64,000 nt of DNA, taken from assembly GCA_040367435.1 (NCBI GenBank), contig BAABWY010000001.1, forward strand, positions 620,001 through 684,000, given 5' to 3'. The notes beneath the pieces were generated by a model that saw only the letters and a list, made by a program, of their open reading frames with translations, made no database searches and had not been told where the DNA came from. The translations under genes were made by a program, and so were the position numbers. Of the stretch, positions 44,226 through 53,203 are shown piece by piece (the first letter of the stretch is position 1; every line of letters starts with the position of its first letter). This DNA is from Hyphomicrobiales bacterium 4NK60-0047b (GTDB lineage: Bacteria; Pseudomonadota; Alphaproteobacteria; Rhizobiales; HXMU1428-3).

Positions 44226-44606
44226 ATGTCTATCCGTTTCATTACAAAAACAATTCATGCCTATCTCGACTATCCAGTAGCAATAAGCTTAATGGCAATG
44301 CCTTTTATATTAGGCCTTGGAAGCACAAACAATTTAGCAATTTGGGTAAGCGTCGTAACCGGCATTGCAGCTTTCATTCTAACCCTATTTACAGATCACA
44401 AACTGGGGCTCATTCGGATCATTCCATATTGGGCTCATGTTCTTGTAGATTTCCTTGTTGGCATAACTTTTATTTTTGTGCCGTTTATCTTTAATTTCTC
44501 AGGCCTTGATGCTTGGTACTATTGGGCAAACGCCGCTGCTGTTCTGACAGCCGTTAGCTTGAGCAAACCAGGAGCCTTAAGCGAAGATGAAACTGCCGCT
44601 ATTTAA
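44226..44606 (+). CDS. Four-helix membrane protein, SPW-repeat-like
   Basis: 126 residues from ATG 44226 (MSIRFITKTIHAYLDYPVAI), with AAAGGAAAA upstream; the frame from 44124 has no ribosome site. Four membrane spans form two similar halves, PVAISLMAMPFILGLGS with a second span, and FLVGITFIFVPFIFNFSG with YYWANAAAVLTAVSLS, resembling the SPW repeat family. Function unknown. Lies between the YHS protein and NosR-like genes on the same strand, 150 bases after the former. Confidence 0.78.
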   Translation: MSIRFITKTIHAYLDYPVAISLMAMPFILGLGSTNNLAIWVSVVTGIAAFILTLFTDHKLGLIRIIPYWAHVLVDFLVGITFIFVPFIFNFSGLDAWYYWANAAAVLTAVSLSKPGALSEDETAAI

Positions 44607-44800
44607 ATAATACCCGATCCCTATAAGGGGGTCGGGCTGTTAAATTAATTTACAAATCTGATAAAAACTTTCACCTTTATGCCAACAAACAACAAGCTTC
44701 TCACAAAATTCTTACAATTATAAAAAGCCCATCTCCTCATCCGCATGGTAAGTTTAGTAAAAAAAACAAACGAAACATAAAGTTTCAAATGGGGAGAAAT

Positions 44801-46918
44801 ATGCAAAAAAAAAGGAAATCAAATTTTCTTTTTAGTTTAGTATCACTATTGATCATCTCACTGTTTTTTATAAAACCTAGTTTTGCAAAATTTTCAGAAG
44901 ATCAATTAAAAAAGCTAATCATCCCTCCCTTTTCACTCGGTGAAAAAGACCCTAACTTGCCAGTATATGCCTTATTAAATTCGGCAGATAAACAAACCGG
45001 TTACGTTTTTCAAACCATAGACCTCATAAAAATTCCAGGCTTTTCCGGAGCGCCAATAAATTTGCTAGTTCAAATGGATTTTGAGGGTAATTTTATCGAT
45101 GTAAAAGTCCTTGAGCACAATGAACCCGTTTTCGTCAATGGACATGGCAGTCTGCCCCTTGATAAATTTATTAATCAATATCCAGGTCTCTCGGTTGCTC
45201 AAAACATCAAAGTTCAACTAAGCACCCAAAAAGCTGAGCGGGCCAAGAACCAGATTGATGGTGTCGCCATGGCGACAGCCTCGGTGCGCATCATGAACGA
45301 AACAATTTTAGCCGCCTCGTTGCAAATTGCTCGAAAGAAATTAAAAGGCTTAAATACAAAACCTGCCGCCATTGCTAAAGCAAACTATTTCGAAAAGAAA
45401 ACCATCAAAGATCTATTGAGCCAAAACCTTGTCAAAATTCATAAATTTTCAAATAAAGACGTTCAAAAAATATTTGAAAAGACTGACGTCTCCGATGCGG
45501 ACGAGATAGCTGCTAGCACCCCTGAGGAACTATTCAGCGAAGTCATCCTGGCAGATTTAAGTGTTCCAACAATCGCAAAAAACTTACTTTCAAAAGAGAC
45601 CTTTAAAGAAACCTTCAAACATCTAGGCAAAACAAAAGTCCCGGTACTAATCATCGCCAATGGCAGACATCAGCTTTTAAAAGAAGATTTTACACCAGCC
45701 TCAGTACCTGAAAAAATAACCATCAAACAAAACGACCTCGCCATAAACATGCGAGACACCTACATAGATGTTAAATTAAACGCTGCAAACGGCCTCACTA
45801 AAGCGCTTCAGCTCACGTCAGAAAGCCAAGCCTATATTTTCGCACTTGATCGCCGCTTTGGTTTTGATCCAGCCTCCCCCTGGCAATTACATTTGGGTGT
45901 AGAGCGCAAAAAAGGGTTCTTCCAACCAAAAGTCATCGAGAAAGACTTAATCGTAACCTATAAACTCCCACAACGTTTTTTTGATTTCCCTGAAGCTGAC
46001 ATCCGCTCAGAAACGGAAAGTCCCTGGGCTTCATCTTGGCGGGCTCAAAGCACAAACCTGGTAGTCTTACTCTCATTCCTAATCGGCCTCTATGCATTAC
46101 TTTTCTGGCGACAAAGTTGGCTCGCAATTCCTGCAAACCTAAAAATCCTCCGCCCAGTTATATTAGCCTTTACGCTTCTTTTCATTGGCTGGTACGGCCA
46201 AGCCCAACTATCAATCGTCACTGTTATTGCTTTAATCAAAACATTCAAAGCATCTCCAGGTTTTTCATTCCTGCTCTATGACCCTCTCTCAACGGTGCTT
46301 TGGATCGCCGTTATTTTTAGCTTTTTTGTTTGGGGACGCGGTACATTTTGTGGCTGGCTTTGCCCCTATGGTGTACTACAGGAATTCAGTTCAAAACTAG
46401 GGCAATTCCTGAAGGTGAAACCCATAAGAATAAAACAAAAACTAGATGACCAACTAAAATACATTAAATACGTCATTTTGTTCGCCATCATAATTACTTC
46501 CTTTTTCGCACCAAGTTACGCTGAAATCATCGCAGAAGTAGAGCCCTTTAAAACAGCCATCACCCTTTACTTCTGGCGAACATGGCCGTTCATGCTCTAC
46601 GCAGCTTTCTGGCTTGTCCTATCCATGTTCGTCTTCAAAGCTTTTTGCCGTTATGCCTGCCCTCTAGGTGCATTCCTCTCACTAGGCGGTATACTAAGAA
46701 CTGTTAATTGGATACCGCGCCGCAAAGAATGCGGCTCCCCCTGCCAGCTTTGTAATGTGCGGTGCAATTACCAATCGATTAAACCATCTGGCAAAATAGA
46801 CTATAGTGAATGTTTCCAATGTTTGGATTGCGTTTCAATTCATGATGATAAGAAAACATGCGTCCCATTAATTTTAGATAGCAAAAACACGTCAAAGGTA
46901 AGTGGAGAAAATTCATGA
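44801..46918 (+). CDS. NosR/NirI-like flavo-iron-sulfur membrane protein
   Basis: 705 residues from ATG 44801, which follows GGGGAGA; an ATG at 44789 has no ribosome site. A signal segment (about 8-30) leads to a periplasmic FMN-binding domain with GHGSLPLD and DGVAMATASVRIMNE, where Thr in MATASV is the likely site for covalent FMN. After a second periplasmic region come about five membrane spans (from about residue 415) carrying two CxxxCP motifs, CGWLCPYGV and CRYACPLGA, and then a double 4Fe-4S ferredoxin region (CGSPCQLCNVRC and CFQCLDC...C). This is the NosR/NirI plan, passing electrons across the membrane to periplasmic partners. No nosZ, nirS or other denitrification gene is here. It overlaps apbE by 4 bases. 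Confidence 0.88.
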   Translation: MQKKRKSNFLFSLVSLLIISLFFIKPSFAKFSEDQLKKLIIPPFSLGEKDPNLPVYALLNSADKQTGYVFQTIDLIKIPGFSGAPINLLVQMDFEGNFIDVKVLEHNEPVFVNGHGSLPLDKFINQYPGLSVAQNIKVQLSTQKAERAKNQIDGVAMATASVRIMNETILAASLQIARKKLKGLNTKPAAIAKANYFEKKTIKDLLSQNLVKIHKFSNKDVQKIFEKTDVSDADEIAASTPEELFSEVILADLSVPTIAKNLLSKETFKETFKHLGKTKVPVLIIANGRHQLLKEDFTPASVPEKITIKQNDLAINMRDTYIDVKLNAANGLTKALQLTSESQAYIFALDRRFGFDPASPWQLHLGVERKKGFFQPKVIEKDLIVTYKLPQRFFDFPEADIRSETESPWASSWRAQSTNLVVLLSFLIGLYALLFWRQSWLAIPANLKILRPVILAFTLLFIGWYGQAQLSIVTVIALIKTFKASPGFSFLLYDPLSTVLWIAVIFSFFVWGRGTFCGWLCPYGVLQEFSSKLGQFLKVKPIRIKQKLDDQLKYIKYVILFAIIITSFFAPSYAEIIAEVEPFKTAITLYFWRTWPFMLYAAFWLVLSMFVFKAFCRYACPLGAFLSLGGILRTVNWIPRRKECGSPCQLCNVRCNYQSIKPSGKIDYSECFQCLDCVSIHDDKKTCVPLILDSKNTSKVSGENS

Positions 46919-47979
46919 ACCAGTTTGCAAAAGGTCACCAAAAACTAACACAGCCAAGCCGATCACATATAACCCGGCGTCGCTCCTTACAAATCATCGG
47001 TTCAGCACTACTAGCTCCATCAGCTCTGTATGCAGCCCAAACGAAAGCAAACGGCCCTGCAACGGGAAAAAGGCTTAAACAAGTCAGTTGGCAAGGTATA
47101 GTCCTTGGAAGCGATGCCTCTATCCTATTGACCACAGAAAATGAAACCCATGCAAAAACAACAATCAAAAAAATGCTCTTGGAAGTAAAAAGGTTAGAGA
47201 GCTATTTCAGCCTTTATCAGAAAAATTCACTTATCAATCAACTCAATATAAACGGCATCTACAAATCCCCACCAAAAGAATTTAAAGAACTCATCACTGA
47301 GGCCGTTAAATATTCCAAGCTATCAGACGGCGCCTTTGACCCAACCATTCAGCCATTATTCATGGCATATAAAAATTTGAACAATGTAAACCGTTCAGAA
47401 GACAGTATTCCCCAGCCCTCAGTTAAAGAAGCAATAAATTTAATCAATTGGAAAAACATTGAAATTGCCAACAATCATATCGCTTTTAAAGTTCCACAGA
47501 TGGCCATCACTCTCAATGGTATCGCCCAAGGTTACATAACCGATAAAGCCGTTGAAATTCTCAAAGCAAATGGGTTTGAAAATACACTTGTTAATTTTGG
47601 TGAATATGTTGGTTCTGGATCAAAACACCCTCAGCAGAACACTGAGCATGGTTGGAATATCCAGCTAGGAAAAACAGATGCCAATGAAACAGCCCCTGAA
47701 ATTTGGAACCTAAAAAATAACGCGCTCGCCGCTTCAAGTCACGGCGGCTATCAATTTAATGACCCCAAAGGTCTTCATCATATGTTAGATCCAAGAACAG
47801 GTTCTAACCAGCCAGCATGGCGCGAAATCTACGTGCTAGCAGAAACAGCAACTAAAGCAGACGCAGCATCAACTGCCCTATTTGCTAGCCCACCAAAACA
47901 AATCAAAATCCTTGTTGAAAAACTCAAGCTACAAAAAACTCTCATTATAAAAAGTAATGGAGCAAGACTTACAATATAA
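46915..47979 (+). CDS. apbE: ApbE-type FAD:protein FMN transferase, Tat-exported
   Basis: 354 residues. The N-terminus holds a twin-arginine signal (ITRRRSLQIIGSALLAPSAL), so the enzyme works in the periplasm. ApbE features are SYFSLYQKNSLINQLN, FDPTIQPLF, ITLNGIAQGYITDKAVEI, NFGEYVGSGS, GGYQFNDPKGLHHMLDPRTG and the metal-site TKADAASTAL. It transfers FMN from FAD onto Ser/Thr of target proteins. The start overlaps the stop of the NosR-like gene (ATGA), meaning the two are translated together, and the NosR-like FMN domain is the obvious target, as for NosR/NosX and NirI/NirX. Confidence 0.93.
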   Translation: MNQFAKGHQKLTQPSRSHITRRRSLQIIGSALLAPSALYAAQTKANGPATGKRLKQVSWQGIVLGSDASILLTTENETHAKTTIKKMLLEVKRLESYFSLYQKNSLINQLNINGIYKSPPKEFKELITEAVKYSKLSDGAFDPTIQPLFMAYKNLNNVNRSEDSIPQPSVKEAINLINWKNIEIANNHIAFKVPQMAITLNGIAQGYITDKAVEILKANGFENTLVNFGEYVGSGSKHPQQNTEHGWNIQLGKTDANETAPEIWNLKNNALAASSHGGYQFNDPKGLHHMLDPRTGSNQPAWREIYVLAETATKADAASTALFASPPKQIKILVEKLKLQKTLIIKSNGARLTI

Positions 47980-48020
47980 GCCTGCTCCATCATACGGTTG
48001 CTTTAGATTAGAGCCATCCC

Positions 48021-48040
48021 CGGTTGCTGGTGGGCAACTG
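48021..48040. repeat. Copy of dispersed hairpin repeat
   Basis: CGGTTGC, loop TGGTGG, GCAACTG, followed by AAGGGGCA. Same design as 11433-11453 and 53112-53131. It lies in the convergent space between apbE and the TRAP operon. Confidence 0.6.
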
Positions 48041-48101
48041 AAGGGGCACTAAAAAGAGAGATAAAGAAAGCAACCAATTCAAAAATTGTATCACTCAAGT
48101 T

Positions 48102-49481
48102 TTAGTCGAAAAGAACACTCGGTAACCATGTTACAATTTCTGGGAACGTCCAAAAGATCGCAAGGGCCAAAACTTGCAAGAAGATAAACGGAACAACACC
48201 TGCGTAAATGGTCGACGTCTTAACCTCATCTGGCGCCACCCCTCGCAAATAGAAAAGTGCAAAACCAAATGGCGGTGTTAAAAAGCTTGTTTGCAAATTC
48301 ACACCAATCATAATGCCAAGCCATAAAGGGCTATATCCAAGAGCAATAAGCGTTGGTGCAACAATCGGCACAACCACAAAGATAATTTCAATATAATCAA
48401 GAAAGAACCCAAGGAAGAATATTACAACCATCACCAGCAACATTGCGGTAAACGCGCCGCCCGGTAGATTATGCAAAAATTCCTCAACAACTTCATCCCC
48501 GCCAAGGCCTCTAAACACAAGTGAGAACATCGACGCACCAACAAGAATGATAAAGACCATCGAGCTAATTTTCGTCGTCTCACGGCTCACACCCTTTAAC
48601 ACAGAGAGATCAAACTTACCGGCCTGAATAGCCAACAAAGTAGCACCAACAGCACCTACAGCAGCACTTTCAGTCGGCGTTGCAATCCCAGTTAAAATAG
48701 AGCCAAGCACAACAACAATTAAAAGAAGCGGAGGGATAATAACTCGAATAATTTCAGATAACTTAACCTTGTCACTTCCATCCTCAGCCTGCATAGAAGG
48801 ACAACTACTAGGGTTCGTCAAAGCCTGATAAACCAACCAAGCCATATAAAGACTAACAAGCAATAACCCAGGGAAAAGCGCGCCAGCAAACAAGTCAATC
48901 GCTGTCACAGGTTCCGGAACCAAAACACCTTTCATTTCAGAAGCCTGCTCATTAGCACCTTGAAGAATATCAGCCAACAACACCAAAACAATTGAAGGCG
49001 GGATAATTTGACCAAGCGTACCAGAGGAGCAAATAAGACCAGCAGCAAGTTTCGGGTCATAACCAGCCCGCATCATCACCGGATAACTCATCAAGCCCAT
49101 TGTCACAACAGTCGCACCAACAATACCGGTAGACGCAGCAAGCAAGGTCCCAACAATCAATACGGACGCACCAAGGCCGCCCTTCATTTTACCAAACATT
49201 CGGCCCATAGCGTCAAGCAGATCACCCGCCAAATTCGAGCGATCAAGCATCACCCCCATAAAGATAAAGAGGGGAACAGCCACAAGTGTCTCCGCCTTCA
49301 TCACCCCTAAAATTCTCAAGGGGTAGACTGAAAGCAAACCAGTATTAAATAAATCAAGATATTCACCGATAAAAGCAAATAACAAAGCCGAGCCACCAAG
49401 CGTTAAAGCAACAGGGAACCCAAGCAACAACGCCACAATCGTGACGAGAAACATAATAAGAGCAAGATATTCTGGTGTCAT
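48102..49481 (-). CDS. dctM: TRAP transporter large permease (DctM)
   Basis: 459 residues with about 12-13 membrane spans, as expected for the channel subunit. Typical pieces are AETLVAVPLFIFMGVMLDRS, GTLGQIIPPSIVLVLLAD, GIATPTESAAVGAVGA and LQTSFLTPPFGFALFYLRG. Together with DctQ and the binding protein it imports an organic acid driven by a sodium gradient. The long insert near QALTNPSSCPSMQAEDGSDK is characteristic of the mannitol/chloroaromatic-type subgroup to which TakM-like permeases belong. It follows dctQ by 9 bases. Confidence 0.93.
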   Translation of the reverse strand: MTPEYLALIMFLVTIVALLLGFPVALTLGGSALLFAFIGEYLDLFNTGLLSVYPLRILGVMKAETLVAVPLFIFMGVMLDRSNLAGDLLDAMGRMFGKMKGGLGASVLIVGTLLAASTGIVGATVVTMGLMSYPVMMRAGYDPKLAAGLICSSGTLGQIIPPSIVLVLLADILQGANEQASEMKGVLVPEPVTAIDLFAGALFPGLLLVSLYMAWLVYQALTNPSSCPSMQAEDGSDKVKLSEIIRVIIPPLLLIVVVLGSILTGIATPTESAAVGAVGATLLAIQAGKFDLSVLKGVSRETTKISSMVFIILVGASMFSLVFRGLGGDEVVEEFLHNLPGGAFTAMLLVMVVIFFLGFFLDYIEIIFVVVPIVAPTLIALGYSPLWLGIMIGVNLQTSFLTPPFGFALFYLRGVAPDEVKTSTIYAGVVPFIFLQVLALAIFWTFPEIVTWLPSVLFD

Positions 49482-49490
49482 GACGGGTCC

Positions 49491-50042
49491 TTAACTACTT
49501 TGTTCTTGTTGTTCTTGAGAAGAAGGTGAAGTGTTTGAAGGGTTAAAGAGCGCCTCTAAACTACGAATAATCAAAGAAATAAATTGCAATCCAAATAAAA
49601 TACAGAACAGAGGGATCACAGCTTTCAAAACATAAAGGGCAGGTAAACCGCCAGCTTCAGCTGATTTTTCCAAACTTTGAAAAGAGCGCTCAACCATTGG
49701 TACACTTCGAGAAAAAAGAAGAAACATCAAAGGAAGCGCTAAAAAAAGACTACCAAAAATATTCACAAGCGCCTTATAGCGAGCACTTGCCGTTCGATAA
49801 ATTAAATCAATTCGCACCTGCCCTTCATGAAGAAGGGTATAACCAGCGCCAAGCATAAAAATAGTTGCGTGTGTCCAGACATACAATTCCTGCATCCAGA
49901 CCCAGCCAATAGAAAACACATAGCGCAGAACAACGACAAGAAAAACGTTCAACACCATAATCACAACCAACCAGGAAACAGCTTTACCAACAAAACTATT
50001 GATCTGGTCGATTATGTCAGCAAGTTTTTTGAGTAAAAACAT
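49491..50042 (-). CDS. dctQ: TRAP transporter small permease (DctQ)
   Basis: 183 residues with four membrane spans (about 15-40, 55-75, 95-120, 140-165). RYVFSIGWVWMQELYVWTHA and LLHEGQVRIDLIY are the family signature; the W and E of this stretch are conserved. It ends in a Ser/Gln-rich tail. It forms the membrane complex with DctM immediately downstream. A strong hairpin separates it from the binding protein gene. Confidence 0.92.
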   Translation of the reverse strand: MFLLKKLADIIDQINSFVGKAVSWLVVIMVLNVFLVVVLRYVFSIGWVWMQELYVWTHATIFMLGAGYTLLHEGQVRIDLIYRTASARYKALVNIFGSLFLALPLMFLLFSRSVPMVERSFQSLEKSAEAGGLPALYVLKAVIPLFCILFGLQFISLIIRSLEALFNPSNTSPSSQEQQEQSS

Positions 50043-50139
50043 AGCATTCCCATAAATTCATAAATATCCAACAACTCAAATATGAAAGAAAAAATGGAAG
50101 CCGCTTTCACCACTCTTATTATATTATTAATGGCAAAAG

Positions 50140-50163
50140 AAGCAGAGGGAACCCCCTCTGCTT
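50140..50163 (-). terminator. Hairpin between TRAP binding protein and permease genes
   Basis: On the minus strand AAGCAGAGGG, loop GGTT, CCCTCTGCTT and then CTTTTG. A partial terminator or stabilising hairpin here would give more binding protein than permease, as is usual for such operons. Confidence 0.65.
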
Positions 50164-50219
50164 AAAATAAATTTTCAGCTTCCAAGGTCACATAAGTGTT
50201 CACATAGAGCTGAAGGAAA

Positions 50220-51332
50220 TTAAATAGGTTTAAATTTAGCAGCCAAACGTGCTTTCAAGAAAGCACCCTCAGAATAAGCTGACCAATCGGTCATCGTGCC
50301 GCGGAATTTAATGATGTGATTAAATAATGCTTTCGCATCAGCAGAACGGCTTGCCACTTCAGGTAATACTGTCGTTGCCCGTTCACCAATGGCATTCACA
50401 AGCTCATCACTATATTGACGCAAGTTCACTTTGTGCTCTTTTGTCAATTTCTGAAGCGCTGTATTATTAATCGCCTGGAATTTAGAAAGAATCCATACGT
50501 TAGTTGCAGCAGCACCGCGCGTAACAATCTCTTTAAGATCTGGTTCTAATGCTTCCCATTCTTTCAAGTCAAAGAAACTATCTAAAATTGTCGCTGGCTC
50601 ATGCCAACCAGGGTAATAATAGTTATTTACAATCTTATAAAGACCTTTACCCAAGTCAGGTGCTGGGCCAATCCACTCTGTTCCGTCAATCGCACCAGAT
50701 GTTAAAGCTGGTAGCACTTCAGAACCAGGAAGCAAAACAACATTCACGCCAAAGGTTTTCAAAATTTCGCCGCCAAGTCCAGGCATACGGAATTTCAAAC
50801 CCTTAAGGTCTGCAACAGTGTTGATATCTTTTTTATACCAACCACCCATTTGGTTGCCAGTATTACCAAGTGGAAGAAATTTTAAACCAAGCGGATTATA
50901 AGCAGCCTTGTCAGCCATTTCGATACCGCCACCATAATAGCACCAAGCATTTTGCTCTTGTGCAGTAAGGCCGTAAGGCATCGCAGAAACAAAAGAAATT
51001 GAATCAGATTTACCTGCCCAATAATAAGAAGCACCATAGCCCATTTGAGCTGTACCAGCTTGAACAGCATCCATAGCTTCAAATGGTTTCACAAGTTCAC
51101 CTGCATGGTAAACCTTAATTTTCAAACGACCATCAGAAGCCGTATCTACATATTTTGCGAATTCAGCAAGGGCTTGGCCTAGCAAACCAGCTTTACCAAA
51201 CGCTGAAACACAAATCCATTTGCGCTTCCCTTTGGCCAATGCAGGTGTTGATAGAGTTCCAGCTGCACTAAGGCCAACAGCACCAGCTGCGAGACCAGTG
51301 CCTGCCTTTTTAATAAAGTCACGACGTTTCAT
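50220..51332 (-). CDS. dctP: TRAP transporter substrate-binding protein, TakP-like
   Basis: 370 residues. A twin-arginine signal (MKRRDFIKKAGTGLAAGAVG) ends near TPALA. The mature protein shows GLKFRMPGLGGEILKTFG, PALTSGAIDGTEWIGPAPDL and YYYPGWHEPATILDSFF, strongly like TakP of Rhodobacter, which binds 2-oxoacids such as pyruvate; the Arg in KFRMPG is the usual carboxylate ligand of TRAP proteins. It is first in the operon dctP, (hairpin), dctQ, dctM, and divergent from a sensor kinase/regulator pair that probably controls it. The exact ligand is not proven by sequence. Confidence 0.93.
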   Translation of the reverse strand: MKRRDFIKKAGTGLAAGAVGLSAAGTLSTPALAKGKRKWICVSAFGKAGLLGQALAEFAKYVDTASDGRLKIKVYHAGELVKPFEAMDAVQAGTAQMGYGASYYWAGKSDSISFVSAMPYGLTAQEQNAWCYYGGGIEMADKAAYNPLGLKFLPLGNTGNQMGGWYKKDINTVADLKGLKFRMPGLGGEILKTFGVNVVLLPGSEVLPALTSGAIDGTEWIGPAPDLGKGLYKIVNNYYYPGWHEPATILDSFFDLKEWEALEPDLKEIVTRGAAATNVWILSKFQAINNTALQKLTKEHKVNLRQYSDELVNAIGERATTVLPEVASRSADAKALFNHIIKFRGTMTDWSAYSEGAFLKARLAAKFKPI

Positions 51333-51465
51333 GTTTTATCTCCCCAGATATTAAATTTAACTGCGAATTATTTTTCATCTTATCAAAATTTTTTCTTAAT
51401 CCTTAAAATAGAATTTTATCAAAAAAACTATACTAAAGACTGAGGTCCTAGTATTATCAATACAT

Positions 51466-51489
51466 ATGATAGAACATAATTCGTATCAT
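51466..51489. promoter_or_regulatory. Inverted repeat in the divergent TRAP / kinase promoter region
   Basis: ATGATA, 12 bases, TATCAT, about 135 bases before the binding protein gene and 150 before the kinase gene. A second looser pair GGTA...TACC lies at 51533-51547. They are candidate sites for the NarL-type regulator at 53204-53863. The rest of 51333-51640 shows nothing else. Confidence 0.35.
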
Positions 51490-51640
51490 CAGGTAGAAAA
51501 ATAACTATAATTTGCACGAGTAACATTAACTGGGTAGTTCAAGTACCAATTAATACCTAGAGATATAAGGGGTGGGGAATGATATGTTGTTCAGCATCCA
51601 GATAGTCTTTAACGATTAAGAGAAGTCGTCAAGTAACATT

Positions 51641-53032
51641 ATGAATTTAAGACAAAAAATTCTTTTATTAGCAACGGTTCCACTGATTTTGGCCGTTTCA
51701 GCTATTACGCTTCTGGTCTCTTATCAAGCCCAAACTCTCTCTAAAGAAGAAGTTACATTCTTTAGAAAAAATATGCTCGACGCAAAAAAATCAGAATTAC
51801 TCAATTACCTACGCTTGGCTCAAACATCCATTCGTCATATTTATGAAACCGCCGATACAAATGACGCCTTCGCTCAATCACAAGTTAGAAACATCTTAGA
51901 TGACCTAACCTACGGAACAGACGGCTATTTCTTTGTTTATGACTACAACGGAATAAATATTGTTCATCCCAAACAACCTCACCGCGTTGGGAACAATTGG
52001 TGGCACCTCACAGATAGTAAGGGTAACAAAGTCATCCAAAATTTGATCCTTAAAGCAAAACAAGGCGGTGGTTATCACAATTATTATTGGGAAAAACCTT
52101 CGACAGGTGAAGTTGCAGAAAAAATTAGTTACGCAATTCCACTTGATAAATGGAAGTGGATGCTTGGAACAGGGCTTTATATTGACAATGTCAACCAGCA
52201 AGTCAAAGCCATTGAAGATGAAGTCTCACAAAGAATAAGCCAAACAACAGTGATCATCCTCATCATCACCTTGGTCTCGCTGGTCCTAGTCTTTATAACC
52301 GGCGTCCTGATCAATCTACATGAACGCAGATTGGCTGATGAAAAACTAAAACAACTCACCCAACGCATCGTTGAAACTCAAGAAGAAGAACGAGGCAGAG
52401 TTGCAAGAGAGCTTCATGACAGCATCAGTCAAACCCTCGTCTCCGTTAAGTTCGCCCAAGAGCTCTCTTTAACAAAGCTATTAAACAAAGACCCAACAGT
52501 GCAAAGCTCACTAGAAAAAAGCAATGAAGCCCTACACACAGCCATCAAAGAAGTCAGACGAATATCAAGAGATTTACGTCCAAGATCGTTAGATGACCTA
52601 GGTCTCTCTCCTGCGTTAAAAAGCCTGGCTGAAGAATTCGCAGAACGCAACGGTATGAAACTAACCATAAACACAGTGGCATTTAACAACCTGCTCCCCA
52701 AAGAAGTAAAAACAACACTTTACCGGATTGCACAAGAAGCCCTCACAAACATAGAGCGCCACGCTCAAGCCAAACATGTAAAAATTAAACTCTCCGCCCC
52801 GAAAGGCGAAGTAACGCTTTCAATAACAGATGACGGTAGTGGCTTTGCAAATGATTTTGCAACAACAAAAAGCAATCCTTTAACCGGTATTGGCCTTCGC
52901 AATATGCAAGAAAGAATAGAGCATCATAATGGAGAATTAAAAATCTTATCCTCAAACAGAGGAACAACCATAAGAGCAAAAATGCCGAAAAAATTATTAC
53001 AAACAAATGCAAAAACAAGCCTCAGCGCATAA
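51641..53032 (+). CDS. Sensor histidine kinase with periplasmic Cache domain
   Basis: 463 residues. Membrane spans at about 7-28 and 204-226 enclose a single Cache domain (about 35-195) with GTDGYFFVYDYNGINIVHP and WMLGTGLYID, the type that binds small organic acids. The cytoplasmic part has a HisKA_3 dimerisation region with the phosphorylated His259 in RVARELHDSISQ, and a HATPase end with RIAQEALTNIERHA, DDGSGF and GIGLRNMQERI. It should sense a periplasmic carboxylate and phosphorylate the regulator encoded 170 bases downstream. It is divergent from the TRAP binding protein, which suggests a shared ligand. No clear ribosome site precedes the ATG. Confidence 0.92.
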   Translation: MNLRQKILLLATVPLILAVSAITLLVSYQAQTLSKEEVTFFRKNMLDAKKSELLNYLRLAQTSIRHIYETADTNDAFAQSQVRNILDDLTYGTDGYFFVYDYNGINIVHPKQPHRVGNNWWHLTDSKGNKVIQNLILKAKQGGGYHNYYWEKPSTGEVAEKISYAIPLDKWKWMLGTGLYIDNVNQQVKAIEDEVSQRISQTTVIILIITLVSLVLVFITGVLINLHERRLADEKLKQLTQRIVETQEEERGRVARELHDSISQTLVSVKFAQELSLTKLLNKDPTVQSSLEKSNEALHTAIKEVRRISRDLRPRSLDDLGLSPALKSLAEEFAERNGMKLTINTVAFNNLLPKEVKTTLYRIAQEALTNIERHAQAKHVKIKLSAPKGEVTLSITDDGSGFANDFATTKSNPLTGIGLRNMQERIEHHNGELKILSSNRGTTIRAKMPKKLLQTNAKTSLSA

Positions 53033-53036
53033 AAAG

Positions 53037-53131
53037 GCGCAGTTGCGTTGCAGATGCTCAGTAGGCATCTAAATCACAGAAAAAGTGCAACTAAAGCGCA
53101 AACAAAAAGCGCGGTTGCGAGTGGGCAACAG
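53037..53131. repeat. Nested stem-loops and two copies of the hairpin repeat
   Basis: Outer arms GCGCAGTTGC (53037-53046) and GCAACT...GCGC (53087-53099) enclose AGATGC-TCAGTAG-GCATCT (53052-53070). A second unit follows: CGGTTGC-GAGTGG-GCAACAG (53112-53131). AGCGCAAACAAA occurs twice (53095 and 53133). This fills most of the space between kinase and regulator genes. Confidence 0.65.
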
Positions 53132-53203
53132 AAGCGCAAACAAATAAGACTTAAACACAAAACACAAAACACAGTACGGTCTAATTAGGGGAATGAATTT
53201 AAG

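Noticed and set aside
42499-47979. AraC to ApbE segment as a denitrification island
   Set aside because: No nitrite, nitric oxide or nitrous oxide reductase genes are present; only the NosR/NirI-like and ApbE parts match.
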